Shown here: positions 35,589-43,863 of the stretch, in pieces
How positions within the stretch are numbered: the first letter of the stretch is position 1
How the letters are laid out: each line of letters begins with the position of its first letter
Assembly (NCBI RefSeq): GCF_027497495.1
Contig: NZ_CP114205.1
Coordinates: 7,874,001-7,938,000, forward strand
Origin: Streptomyces tubercidicus
GTDB lineage: Bacteria > Actinomycetota > Actinomycetes > Streptomycetales > Streptomycetaceae
Length of the DNA stretch: 64,000 nucleotides
Reading direction: 5' to 3'
Program-made: the position numbers and the translations under genes
The notes under the pieces: model-generated
What the model was told of the DNA's origin: nothing
What the model saw: the letters and a program-made list of their open reading frames with translations, nothing else
Databases searched by the model: none

Positions 35589-36779
35589 GTGGTCCGCGAC
35601 ACCATGAGTGAACGCCTCGATGCGGGAAGGGCGCTGCGCGCGGCGGCGCCGCACGCGCTGCTCGGCACCGTGCGTGATCACCTCGCCGCCGTCTACGGGG
35701 CGACCTCGGTGCGCCTGTATCTGACGGACTATGGGGGCACGGTCCTCAGTCCGTGCGACGACTCCTCGGGGGACGAGGACGCCCCGCTGCTGCCCATCTC
35801 CGGCAGTGCGGAAGGGCGTGCGCTGGGGAGCCAGGAGCGACGCGAGCAGCAGGTGCCGCACGGTGACGCCATCGACCACCATCTCCCGGTGACGGTGCGC
35901 GGCGACCGGATCGGCATTCTGACGGTCCGGCTTCCCGGTGACCGTTCCACGCCCGCGGTGCTCGATGAGCTCAGGCAGGTGGTCGACCAGCTGGGACACG
36001 AGATCCTGGTCGCCGAGCGGGACACCGACATCTACCAGCGGGTTCGCCGTGTCAGCCGGCTCACCCTGGCGGCGGAGATGCAGTGGCAGCTGCTTCCCGC
36101 ACGGGCGTGCACCGCCGCGCAGTACGCCATCGGCGCCCAGCTGGAGCCCGCCTATGCCGTGCACGGCGACAACTTCGACTGGGCTTCGGACGGCGATGAG
36201 CTGACCCTCACCGTCACCAACGGCATGGGGCAGGGCGTCGATGCCTCGCTCCTCACCCACCTCGCCGTCAGCGCGCTGCGCAACGCCCGGCGGGCCGGTG
36301 TCAGCCTCGCGGACCAGGCGGCACTGGCCGACCAGGCGGTATACGGCCTCTACCAGGGCGCGTTGCATGTATCGACGCTGCTGATGCGCGTCGACCTCGC
36401 GACGGGGCGGATGGAGATCATCGACGCGGGGTCGCCGCAGATGTGGCGGCTGCGGGGCAAGTCCGTCGAGCGCATCGAGCTGGACAGGCAACTGCCCCTG
36501 GGCATGTTCGAGGAGTCCCACTACGCACCGGAGAGCCTCACGGTCATGCCGGGGGACCGGCTGTTCTTCGTGAGCGACGGGGTGTACGACGCGCCCTCGC
36601 CGCGCGGCGGAACGTATGTCGAGAGCGCGCTCGCACGGGCGCTGCACGCCACGCGCCTGCTGCCGGCCGCCCTGGTACCGGGTGCGGTCCTGCGCGATGT
36701 GGCCGAATACCGTGCGGCGGAGACGCTGGATGATGCCTTGGTGCTGTGTTTTGACTGGTTCGGTGACGGTCACGATTGA
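35589..36779 (+). CDS. SpoIIE/RsbU-type PP2C phosphatase, paralogue 1 with an altered metal motif
   Basis: 396 residues. An N-terminal region of about 150 residues resembles a degenerate GAF-like sensor (SVRLYLTDYGGTVLSP; HHLPVTVRGDRIGILTVRLP). The PP2C domain starts at RLTLAAEMQWQLLP and has HGDNFDW at 192-198, SDGVYDA and a final LDDALVLCFD. The second metal-binding site, normally D in D-G-M-G-x-G, is Asn211 (VTNGMGQG); paralogue 2 at 42525 keeps Asp. Activity may thus be weakened or metal-dependent in a different way. It probably dephosphorylates a STAS protein in the island. The annotated GTG is at 35589; an ATG at 35604 is an alternative. Confidence 0.88.
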   Translation: MVRDTMSERLDAGRALRAAAPHALLGTVRDHLAAVYGATSVRLYLTDYGGTVLSPCDDSSGDEDAPLLPISGSAEGRALGSQERREQQVPHGDAIDHHLPVTVRGDRIGILTVRLPGDRSTPAVLDELRQVVDQLGHEILVAERDTDIYQRVRRVSRLTLAAEMQWQLLPARACTAAQYAIGAQLEPAYAVHGDNFDWASDGDELTLTVTNGMGQGVDASLLTHLAVSALRNARRAGVSLADQAALADQAVYGLYQGALHVSTLLMRVDLATGRMEIIDAGSPQMWRLRGKSVERIELDRQLPLGMFEESHYAPESLTVMPGDRLFFVSDGVYDAPSPRGGTYVESALARALHATRLLPAALVPGAVLRDVAEYRAAETLDDALVLCFDWFGDGHD

Positions 36780-36823
36780 GCGTGGAGCGTTCTGCGTTAC
36801 CGGCCAACCGGGCTGCCGTACGG

Positions 36824-36852
36824 CCGAGATCCCCGGAATCCGGGGATCTCGG
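36824..36852 (+). terminator. Terminator hairpin after PP2C paralogue 1
   Basis: CCGAGATCCCCGG and CCGGGGATCTCGG form a perfect 13-bp stem with a 3-base loop, 45 bases after the stop at 36779. It isolates the phosphatase from the rsbR operon. Confidence 0.75.
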
Positions 36853-36985
36853 CAGGGATGTCAGCAGCGGGCTGATATCCGCTCTTCGGACGCAAAAACA
36901 TCGCACCGATTCGGCCTTCCGGCCATTCCCCGCTTCGTCGGGTGAAGAGGGAGCCCGTGGGTTACCGGGCTTGATCGCGCTCGAT

Positions 36986-37005
36986 AACATTTGCCGGAAG
37001 GCAAC
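36986..37005 (+). promoter_or_regulatory. Conserved 20-bp motif upstream of rsbR, containing a TTGCC/GGCAA palindrome
   Basis: AACATTTGCCGGAAGGCAAC: the core TTGCC-GGAA-GGCAA is an inverted repeat. An 18/20 copy is at 42253-42272, between the STAS and PP2C paralogue 2 genes. The site is 86 bases before the rsbR start and may be an operator or alternative promoter element shared by the island. Confidence 0.6.
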
Positions 37006-37091
37006 TGTCGACGAACGCGGCTCGGCCCGGCCGCACCGGCGGAGCGAGCAGGCCGACGGTCACCCGGGCCGGGCCGGACCGAAAGGACAAC

Positions 37092-37973
37092 GTGTTGGGT
37101 TCCGCTGAGGCTGCCGCACGCGAACGAGTCACCAGCGTGCTGCGCGAAGAGGCCGATGAGATCTCGGACCGCTGGGTGCAGTTGCAGCTGGCGCAGCCGT
37201 CGCTGGACGGCGAAGTGAGCGAGGCCGAGCTGGGGGAGGAGGCCGACGCCCTGGTCGGTGCCCTGCTGACCGGCCTGGACCTCGGGATCCCGGTCGAGCG
37301 CGTGGTCACCTCGCACGAGGAGATGCACCGGACGGTGTCCGAGATCTCCCTGCGCCGCGCCCGCCGGGGGGTTTCCCCCACCGCGACCTCCCTGGCCGTG
37401 CTCTCGCTCAAGGAAGCCCTGCTGGAGGCCGTCCAGCGGCGGACCCGCGACGGGGACGACCTCTTCCGCAGCGCCGTGCTGATCAACCGCCTGCTGGACA
37501 GCGCCGGGGCGCTCTCCTTCGAGACCTTCGTCGAGGGCCGCGAGGAGATCATCAGCCGGCAGAGCCAGCAGCTGCTGGAGGTGTCCACACCGGTCGTCAG
37601 GCTGTGGCGCCAGGTGCTGGCCGTACCGCTGATCGGCACACTCGACACCGCACGCACCCAGGTGGTGATGGAGAACGTTCTCCAGGCCATCCAGGAGCAC
37701 GAGGCACTGGTCGCGATCATCGACATCACCGGTGTGCCCACCGTCGACACCGCCGTCGCCCAGCACTTGATGCACACCGTCAACGCGGTGCGTCTGATGG
37801 GCGCGGACTGCGTCATCAGCGGCATCCGGCCGCCGATCGCCCAGACCATCGCGCAACTCGGGATCGACTTGTCGACGATCCTGACCCGCGCCACCCTCGC
37901 CGACGCCCTCCGGGAGGCCGTGAAGCTGACCGAGGCCGCCGGATCGGACCACGCGCCATTGGACGGGCGATGA
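37092..37973 (+). CDS. rsbR: RsbR-like stressosome scaffold (non-haem globin-like N-terminus + STAS)
   Basis: 293 residues from a GTG with GAAAGGAC upstream. The N-terminal half is helical, as in RsbR sensors (about 1-150). The linker QQLLEVSTPVVRLW holds Thr166, aligned with the phosphorylated Thr171 of B. subtilis RsbR. The STAS domain follows (IIDITGVPTVDTAVAQHLMH), with Thr at the Thr205 position. It forms the stressosome shell with RsbS and sequesters RsbT. Its stop is the TGA of the ATGA overlap with rsbS, so the two are translationally coupled. The conserved motif at 36986-37005 is upstream. Confidence 0.9.
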   Translation: MLGSAEAAARERVTSVLREEADEISDRWVQLQLAQPSLDGEVSEAELGEEADALVGALLTGLDLGIPVERVVTSHEEMHRTVSEISLRRARRGVSPTATSLAVLSLKEALLEAVQRRTRDGDDLFRSAVLINRLLDSAGALSFETFVEGREEIISRQSQQLLEVSTPVVRLWRQVLAVPLIGTLDTARTQVVMENVLQAIQEHEALVAIIDITGVPTVDTAVAQHLMHTVNAVRLMGADCVISGIRPPIAQTIAQLGIDLSTILTRATLADALREAVKLTEAAGSDHAPLDGR

Positions 37974-38386
37974 GTACGCCCGCCTCGGGCAGCGTCCCGA
38001 TCCTGCGCCTGGGGGACGTGCTGGTCACCGGCCTCCTCAACGAACTCGACGACAAGACCGCCGTGGCGTTCACCGAGGAGCTGACCAGCCGGATCAGCAG
38101 CGACCGGGCCCGTGGTGTCCTCATCGACATCTCCCGGCTGGAGATCGTCGACTCCTTCGTGGCACGTACGCTGATGGAGCTGACCACCATGGCGCGGCTG
38201 CTGGGCGCCCGGGTGATCGTCGCCGGGATGCGCCCGCCGGTCGCCATCACCCTGGTCGAGCTGGGGCTCCAGCTCACCGGAGTGGAGACGGCACTCAACG
38301 CCGAACAAGGAATGGCCGCGATGGGCTGGCGCCAGAGCCCGCAGCCGTCCGGAGGGGGCCTGGGTGAGTTCCGCCCGGAACACTGA
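37970..38386 (+). CDS. rsbS: RsbS-like stressosome STAS protein
   Basis: 138 residues, essentially one STAS domain. LIDISRLEIVDSFVARTLME contains Ser62, equivalent to the RsbT-phosphorylated Ser59 of B. subtilis RsbS. A C-terminal extension of about 20 residues (RQSPQPSGGGLGEF) is not needed for the fold. ATGA overlap with rsbR and a 23-bp overlap with rsbT show tight coupling. Phosphorylation is expected to release RsbT from the complex. Confidence 0.9.
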   Translation: MSTPASGSVPILRLGDVLVTGLLNELDDKTAVAFTEELTSRISSDRARGVLIDISRLEIVDSFVARTLMELTTMARLLGARVIVAGMRPPVAITLVELGLQLTGVETALNAEQGMAAMGWRQSPQPSGGGLGEFRPEH

Positions 38387-38843
38387 CCACACGGTGGCTC
38401 TCGCCACCACGGTGCCCGGCGCCGCCGGCCGTGACGCGATGACGGAGCGGACGGTCCATCATGTGCGCACCGAAGAAGACCTGTTGACGGTCCGTCATGC
38501 CGTACGGGCGGCCACGCTGCGTGCCGGATTCAGCATCGTCGACCAGACACGGGTGGTCACCGCCGCCAGCGAGCTGGCACGCAACGCCTATATCCACGGC
38601 GGAGGCGGCTCGGTGACCATTGACCAGCTGACGCTGGGCGGGAAGGCCGGACTGCGGCTGACGGTCAAGGACGACGGGCCCGGCATCCTGGACGCCGACG
38701 CGGCGCTGGCCGACGGCTTCACCACCGGCGCGGGACTCGGCCACGGCCTGGGGGGTGCCCGGCGCCTGATGAACGACTTCGAACTGCACACCGTGCCCGG
38801 CCAGGGCACGACCGTGATCGCCACGCGATGGGCGGGGCGGTGA
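38364..38843 (+). CDS. rsbT: RsbT-like serine kinase/switch protein
   Basis: 159 residues from the GTG at 38364, inside the end of rsbS. The GHKL ATPase N-box is TAASELARNAYIHGGGG, the G1 region is VKDDGPGI and the lid/G2 is AGLGHGLGGARRLMNDFEL. RsbT phosphorylates RsbR and RsbS and, once free, activates a PP2C phosphatase. An N-terminal extension of about 25 residues precedes the conserved kinase; an internal ATG (MTERTVHHVR) could be the functional start. Confidence 0.9.
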   Translation: MSSARNTDHTVALATTVPGAAGRDAMTERTVHHVRTEEDLLTVRHAVRAATLRAGFSIVDQTRVVTAASELARNAYIHGGGGSVTIDQLTLGGKAGLRLTVKDDGPGILDADAALADGFTTGAGLGHGLGGARRLMNDFELHTVPGQGTTVIATRWAGR

Positions 38844-39853
38844 GTTTCCCCGAGACGTCGCCGACGGCGCATATCGCCGTGGACCACTACAGCGCCGTTC
38901 ATCTCGCCGCCGAGACCGCGCGTGCGGTCGCCGGGCGCTGCGGCCTGCCCGGCGCCCTGCCCGACCAGGCCGCCGTCATCGCCTCGGAACTGGCCGGCAA
39001 CGTGGCCAAACACGCGCACAGCGGCTCGCTGTTCATTCAACCCCTGCCCCTGGGCGGCGGGATGGAGATCGTCGCCGCGGACCACGGCCCCGGCATGGGC
39101 GAACTCCAGCAGTGCCTCGCCGACGGCTACACCACCAGCAACACACTCGGCGCCGGGCTGGGTGCCGTGCAGCGGATAGCGACCGCCCTCACCATCCGTA
39201 CACAGCCCGGGGCCGGCACCCTCGTCTGCGCGCGCCTCACCCAGCCCGACGCCACACCCCCGGCAGCAGGCCAGGAGGTGGGAGTCATCTGTCTGCCGGC
39301 GGACCGCGAGCAACTCAGCGGTGACGCCTGTGCGGTCGTCGATCAGGACACCGCCCGCACCGCGATCGTGGTCGACGGCCTCGGTCACGGCCCGCAAGCG
39401 GCCGAGGCCGCGCAGACCGCGATACGTTCCTTCCACCGGGCACCGGACCTTCCGCTGCCCGAACTCCTCACCGTCATCCACCGAGCGCTGCGCCGCACCC
39501 GGGGCGCGGCGGTGGGCCTGCTGCGCCTGCACCCCGGCCGCGCGGAGTACAGCGGCATCGGCAATGTACGGGTCCTGACGCTGGCACCGCTCGAAGTGGG
39601 CCACCGCCTGACCGGCCAGCCCGGTATAGCCGGCCTGAACATGACGCCGCCGCAGGTGCGGGCCTTCCCCGTACCGCCCGGTGCCACCGCGGTGCTGTAC
39701 TCCGACGGCATCGACCAGCAATGGGCCCGGTCGCCCTCGGCGTTCGTGCACCGGCTGCCGCCGAGCCTCCTCGGTGCGTCCCTCGCCCTCAGCCACCGCC
39801 TCAGCCGCGACGATGCGACCGTGATCGCCGCCCGACCTCAGAGACTCCCGTGA
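38840..39853 (+). CDS. Fused RsbT-like HATPase and RsbX-like PP2C phosphatase
   Basis: About 337 residues from the GTG at 38840, which overlaps the rsbT stop (GTGA); an ATG at 38828 is the alternative. Residues 1-130 are a second GHKL ATPase of RsbT type (VIASELAGNVAKHAHSG N-box, VAADHGPGM, GAGLGAVQRI). Residues about 150-335 are a PP2C domain with SGDACAVVDQ, IVVDGLGHG and YSDGIDQQW, resembling RsbX, which dephosphorylates RsbR and RsbS. A kinase-like and a phosphatase-like domain in one protein would allow setting and resetting of the stressosome. GTGA overlap couples it to the next gene. Confidence 0.85.
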   Translation: MSFPETSPTAHIAVDHYSAVHLAAETARAVAGRCGLPGALPDQAAVIASELAGNVAKHAHSGSLFIQPLPLGGGMEIVAADHGPGMGELQQCLADGYTTSNTLGAGLGAVQRIATALTIRTQPGAGTLVCARLTQPDATPPAAGQEVGVICLPADREQLSGDACAVVDQDTARTAIVVDGLGHGPQAAEAAQTAIRSFHRAPDLPLPELLTVIHRALRRTRGAAVGLLRLHPGRAEYSGIGNVRVLTLAPLEVGHRLTGQPGIAGLNMTPPQVRAFPVPPGATAVLYSDGIDQQWARSPSAFVHRLPPSLLGASLALSHRLSRDDATVIAARPQRLP

Positions 39854-41181
39854 GCCCCCACCCCCACACCTTCCACACCCTGCCGAGCCTGCGCCGCGCC
39901 GTCCGGGGTATCTGCGAAGCGCACCGGCTTCCGTCCCCCAACGGAGCGCGTCTGTTGCTCTCCGTATCCCGGATGGCCACGGCCGCCCTCGACGCCGGCG
40001 GCCCCGTCCGCCTGGAGGCCGTCCAGCAGACCGCGCCCGGTGGAACAACGCTGCTGGCCGTGACGCTGCACGCCGAACCGACACCGGCGTCACTGCTCCC
40101 GGCCGATCTGCCGCTTCCCGGGCAGGCCACGCCCGACGGCACCGTGGCCTGGCACGTCCCGCTCGGCGAAGGGGGAGGGGAGGAGCCGCCGCCATCTGCC
40201 GTGCTGCCCAAGCCACTTGGAGCCGCGCCCGCCCCGGGCCGCACCCGCGAGGCAGCGGCCGCCGAGGCGTATGAGGCGGAGATCGCGGCGCTCGAAAGCG
40301 ATCTCGGGGCCGCGCTCTCCCGGGTCGACACCCTCAGCACCGAACTGCACCGGCTCAAGAACGAACTCGCCGAGACCAACAGCGGTGTGCTCGCCCTCTA
40401 CGTCCAACTGGAGGAGCGGGACGAGCAGCTGCGCCGGGCGCACGGGCAGATCCTGCGCGAGCTGGAGGATGCGCTACGGCCCCCGCCGATCACCGTCAGC
40501 GGGATGGACCTCGCCGTCCACTACGCACCGGCCGATCCCGACGCACCCACGGGCGGTGACTTCTACGACTGGCTGCTGCTTCCCGACGGGACGGTGCACA
40601 TCACGGTCGTGGACGCGCTGGGCCACGGCGTGCGCAGTACCCGCAGCGCGCTCAACGTCACGCATGCCGTGCGCACCCTGGCCCTCGAAGGCCATCCGCT
40701 GGAATCCATCGTGGCCCATACGCATGACATCCTCGCGCCGTTCGACCCCGACCTCATGGCCACCGTCCTGCTTGCCCGGATTCACCCGGAAACCGGTGCG
40801 CTGCGGCTGGCCAACGGCAGCCATCCGCCGGCCTTGGTCGTCCGCGCCGACGGGACCGCCGACTACCTGGAGGTCCGCGGCCGGGGCATCGGATTTCCGC
40901 TGCCCGGCAGCGAGTCGGTGCTGGAGGACACCCTGCACGAGGGCGACCTGCTGATGCTCTACACCGACGGCCTGACGGAGAGCCGGCGGGACCCCATCGA
41001 AGGCGAGGCGCGACTCGTCAAGACCGCCCAGGCCCATGCCCGCCGCCCGGTGCGCGAGATCCCCGGCGCCGTCGCGGAGGACATGCACACCGTCATCCTG
41101 CATCCGGACGACACGCTCGCCCTGGCCGTCCGCCGGGCGGAGAACCCACAGGTCAAGAACCCCCTGGCGGGGCAGTCGTGA
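39850..41181 (+). CDS. PP2C (RsbU-like) phosphatase with coiled-coil region
   Basis: 443 residues from the GTG overlapping the previous stop. An N-terminal module (about 1-110) includes LRRAVRGICEAHRLPSPNGA, followed by a Pro/Ala linker. A predicted coiled coil runs from AEAYEAEIAALESDLGAALS to LEERDEQLRRAHGQILRELE (about 135-210). The PP2C domain has GGDFYDWLLL, VVDALGHGVR and YTDGLTESRR with all metal Asp positions kept, so it should be active. The coiled coil resembles the RsbU dimer/RsbT-binding region. It is the likely output phosphatase of the rsbRST block. Confidence 0.88.
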   Translation: MSPHPHTFHTLPSLRRAVRGICEAHRLPSPNGARLLLSVSRMATAALDAGGPVRLEAVQQTAPGGTTLLAVTLHAEPTPASLLPADLPLPGQATPDGTVAWHVPLGEGGGEEPPPSAVLPKPLGAAPAPGRTREAAAAEAYEAEIAALESDLGAALSRVDTLSTELHRLKNELAETNSGVLALYVQLEERDEQLRRAHGQILRELEDALRPPPITVSGMDLAVHYAPADPDAPTGGDFYDWLLLPDGTVHITVVDALGHGVRSTRSALNVTHAVRTLALEGHPLESIVAHTHDILAPFDPDLMATVLLARIHPETGALRLANGSHPPALVVRADGTADYLEVRGRGIGFPLPGSESVLEDTLHEGDLLMLYTDGLTESRRDPIEGEARLVKTAQAHARRPVREIPGAVAEDMHTVILHPDDTLALAVRRAENPQVKNPLAGQS

Positions 41182-41293
41182 GCACCGTGGACCACAGCGG
41201 ACCGAACACGCTCTTTTCCCGGCCAGTTGGCTGGGTAGACGCGTCTCGAACAGCACCCGAGAACGAGACCCTACGAGCCGGGGGGAGAAGGCC

Positions 41294-41704
41294 ATGCAAC
41301 ACCGGCTAGCGATTGACGAGTATCCGTCCCAGCTGGTGCAGCGTGTCTGTCATCCGGGTTCCGCGGCGGACGCCCGCGATTTCGTCCGGAGCTTCGCTGC
41401 GCTGCTCCGTCCCGAGCCATCCGCACCGACCACCCAGAACCTGCTGCTCCTGGTGTCCGAGCTGGTCGCCAACGCACTACGGCACGCCGGTGCCGTCACG
41501 GCCCTGCACCTGAGCGCGGACCAGGAGCGCATCGAGGTCTTCGTCGAGGACCCCAGCCCCACGCCGCCACAGGAGCGCAGCCCCGATCTGTCCGGCAGCC
41601 AGGGCGGCTTCGGATGGCCCATGGTGCACTCCCTGGCCCAGCACGTCGCGGTCCTCCCGGGCCCCAGCGGCGGCAAAACGGTACAGGCGGCCCTGCCACG
41701 CTGA
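41294..41704 (+). CDS. RsbW-like anti-sigma factor kinase (HATPase)
   Basis: 136 residues; GGGGGAGAAGG precedes the ATG. The fold is a small GHKL ATPase: LLLVSELVANALRHAG (N-box), VFVEDPSPTPPQERSPD (G1 with one D), GGFGWPMVHSLAQHV and a GGKTVQAAL end. RsbW-type proteins bind a sigma factor or phosphorylate a STAS antagonist. The 112-bp gap after the previous gene suggests its own promoter. Its partner is probably the STAS protein encoded convergently at 41742. Confidence 0.85.
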   Translation: MQHRLAIDEYPSQLVQRVCHPGSAADARDFVRSFAALLRPEPSAPTTQNLLLLVSELVANALRHAGAVTALHLSADQERIEVFVEDPSPTPPQERSPDLSGSQGGFGWPMVHSLAQHVAVLPGPSGGKTVQAALPR

Positions 41705-41741
41705 GGTCTGACCCGCACCACCCGTCTGTGCTGCTCCGCAG

Positions 41742-42113
41742 CTAGCCTTCGCGCTCGCCGTCCTCGGCTCCTAGAGGGGCCGGCGGCTCGGCATCGAGGG
41801 CTTCCGCCACGGACTCGTACAGCGGCAGGACGGTATCGAGCCCGGTGAGGGTGAAGAGCCGCGCCAGCACGGCGGAGGGCGCCGCGAGCCGCAGGGCCGG
41901 GCCCAGTGCGTCGTGTGCCTGGATCAGGACATTGACCGTGCTGGAGTCGGCGAACGTCACCGCTGACAGGTCGACGACGACCCGGGCGACGCCGTCCTCG
42001 GCCGCCTTCTGCAGGGTTTCGCCCAGCGGCGCGACGTTGTCGATATCGAGGGGTCCCGTGGCGGCGACGACAAGAGCGCCATGCTCCTGCCGCACGGCCA
42101 TCTCTCCGTCCAT
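41742..42113 (-). CDS. STAS-domain anti-sigma factor antagonist (RsbV-like)
   Basis: 123 residues from the ATG at 42113, preceded by GGAGG. The open frame extends further upstream but without homology. The STAS fold has VVAATGPLDIDNVAPLGETL and the phosphorylation-loop motif VVDLSAVTFADSSTVNVL, with the conserved D-S-S. When unphosphorylated it should bind an RsbW-like kinase, plausibly that of 41294, freeing a sigma factor; PP2C proteins of the island would reactivate it. A Glu/Pro-rich tail follows. Confidence 0.88.
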   Translation of the reverse strand: MDGEMAVRQEHGALVVAATGPLDIDNVAPLGETLQKAAEDGVARVVVDLSAVTFADSSTVNVLIQAHDALGPALRLAAPSAVLARLFTLTGLDTVLPLYESVAEALDAEPPAPLGAEDGEREG

Positions 42114-42524
42114 CGGTCGGCCTCCACTGGGCTGGGGCAGCACGGTGAACCTCGCTGTAGGGGCTGACGGTTGGGGCAAAGCGGCGGTCCTGGCGTTCGC
42201 ACGGCCAAGTGACCAGCTCGGACCAGGATAGAAGCGATAGTTGCCGTTTGACAACATTCGCCAGAAGGCAACAATCTGTTCTCGTCACAGAACAAGGCGC
42301 CTGCGCCTGGCGTGGCTTGGGACGAAAGAGCGGCCTGAGATCCGCTGCACGCTGTCAGGAGGCCGCCGCGTGGAACGCAACGAGCGCCGCCCACCTTTCC
42401 GTGCTCGCGGCGCGGGCGGTCACCGTAACGGGACGCACCCGACCCCTCCGTTCCGTCCTGCGACGCGGTCCCCGTCAGCCCCCGCCTTTGCCCTCGTCCA
42501 CGGACGAAGAATGCCTGAGAGACC
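42114..42524. other. Divergent promoter region of the STAS and PP2C paralogue 2 genes
   Basis: It contains the conserved motif at 42253-42272 and a preceding TTGCCG at 42241 that can pair with the downstream GGCAAC. Sequence around 42225-42290 is less GC-rich than the neighbours. No gene was found; small open frames here lack support. Confidence 0.5.
42253..42272. promoter_or_regulatory. Second copy of the 20-bp island motif
   Basis: AACATTCGCCAGAAGGCAAC matches the motif at 36986-37005 at 18 of 20 positions. It lies 140 bases before the divergent STAS start and 253 bases before the PP2C paralogue 2 start. A further TTGCC lies 12 bases upstream. Confidence 0.6.
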
Positions 42525-43733
42525 GTGATGCAACGCCGTGAGGTAGAACGAGCGCTGCGGGCGTCGGCCCCGCACGCTCTGGTGGACACGCTTCGTGCGG
42601 TGCTCGCCGAGCGCTACGGAGCCCTCTCCGTGCAGTTGCTGCTCGCGGACCACGGAGGTACGGCGCTCACTCCCTTCGGCGCGACGGGGGCGGCCGCCGC
42701 ACCGGTCCCCGTCGCTAACAGCGCCGAGGGCAGGGCGTTCGGCGGCCGGCAGCCCCACCAGCAGACCCGGCACGGAGACGTCGTCCAGCACCATCTCCCG
42801 GTGACCGTCCGAGGGGAGCGCACCGGCCTGCTCACGGTGCGGCTGCCCGCCGAGCGGTCCGTTCCGGACACCATCCATGACCTTGTCCACGCGGCCGGAG
42901 CGCTCGGCCATGAACTCCTGGTGGCCGAGCGCGACACCGACGTCTACCGGCGGGCCCGGCGCCTCAGCCGGCTCACCCTGGCCGCCGAGATGCAATGGCA
43001 ACTCCTCCCGGCCAGCGCCTGTTCCGCCGACGAGTACGCCATCGGCGCCCAGCTCGAACCCGCCCACGACACCCATGGCGACAACTACGACTGGGCCTCG
43101 GACGCCGACGAACTGACCCTCGCCGTCACCGACGGCATGGGCACCGGCGTCCATGCCTCGATGCTCACCCACCTCGCCGTCAACGCGCTGCGCAACGCAC
43201 GGCGGGCCGGTATCAGCATCGAGGACCAGGCGGCACTGGCCGACCAGGCCCTCTACGCCCAATACCGGGGAGCCGCCCATGTCTCCACCCTGCTGCTGCG
43301 CTTCGACTTCGCGACGGGCCGGGCCCAGGCCGTGGACGCCGGGTCGCCCCAGCTGTGGCGGATGCGGGGAAGAGCAATCGAGCGCGTAGAACTCGATCCC
43401 CAGATGCCGCTCGGCATGTTCGAGGAGACGCACTACAAGGCGCAGGAATTCGAGGTGCGGTCCGGGGACCGGCTGGTCGTCGTCAGCGACGGCGTGTACG
43501 CGGCGCGGTCGCCACAGGGCGATACCTACGAGGAGCGTGCCCTGGCCCGGGGCATCCACGCCGGCCGGCTGCTCCCGGCCGCCGCCGTGCCCCGCGCCCT
43601 ACTGCGTGACCTGGCCGACTTCCGTGATGCGGCAGCGCCGGATGACGCGCTGGTGGTCTGCGTCGACTGGTTCGGGAAGTCGGGAGACCGGCCGCTCGGG
43701 CCCGCGAACTCCGGCGGCGGTAGCGCCTGTTAG
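42525..43733 (+). CDS. SpoIIE/RsbU-type PP2C phosphatase, paralogue 2
   Basis: 402 residues from a GTG (or the ATG three bases later). It is clearly a duplicate of the protein at 35589: both share RLTLAAEMQWQLLPA, YAIGAQLEPA, HGDNxDWASD, LTHLAVxALRNARRAG and a similar GAF-like N-terminus. Here the metal motif VTDGMGTG keeps Asp203, unlike paralogue 1. The tail GKSGDRPLGPANSGGG is unique. It probably acts on the neighbouring STAS protein; the 20-bp motif lies in its upstream region. Confidence 0.9.
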   Translation: MMQRREVERALRASAPHALVDTLRAVLAERYGALSVQLLLADHGGTALTPFGATGAAAAPVPVANSAEGRAFGGRQPHQQTRHGDVVQHHLPVTVRGERTGLLTVRLPAERSVPDTIHDLVHAAGALGHELLVAERDTDVYRRARRLSRLTLAAEMQWQLLPASACSADEYAIGAQLEPAHDTHGDNYDWASDADELTLAVTDGMGTGVHASMLTHLAVNALRNARRAGISIEDQAALADQALYAQYRGAAHVSTLLLRFDFATGRAQAVDAGSPQLWRMRGRAIERVELDPQMPLGMFEETHYKAQEFEVRSGDRLVVVSDGVYAARSPQGDTYEERALARGIHAGRLLPAAAVPRALLRDLADFRDAAAPDDALVVCVDWFGKSGDRPLGPANSGGGSAC

Positions 43734-43863
43734 AAGCCGAGGATCCGGGTACGAGGGCCAAGGCACCGCTCCGAGGGCGCAGCGGGTGCCGCCAGCAGAG
43801 GTCTTGAGCCCGTCGGTGTCCCGACGCCGGCTCCCTGCCGTCCCCCATACGGAAAGGCGGATC

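Noticed and set aside
41182-41293. Possible SigB-type promoter (GGGTAG near 41230)
   Set aside because: No matching -35 element at the proper distance could be seen.
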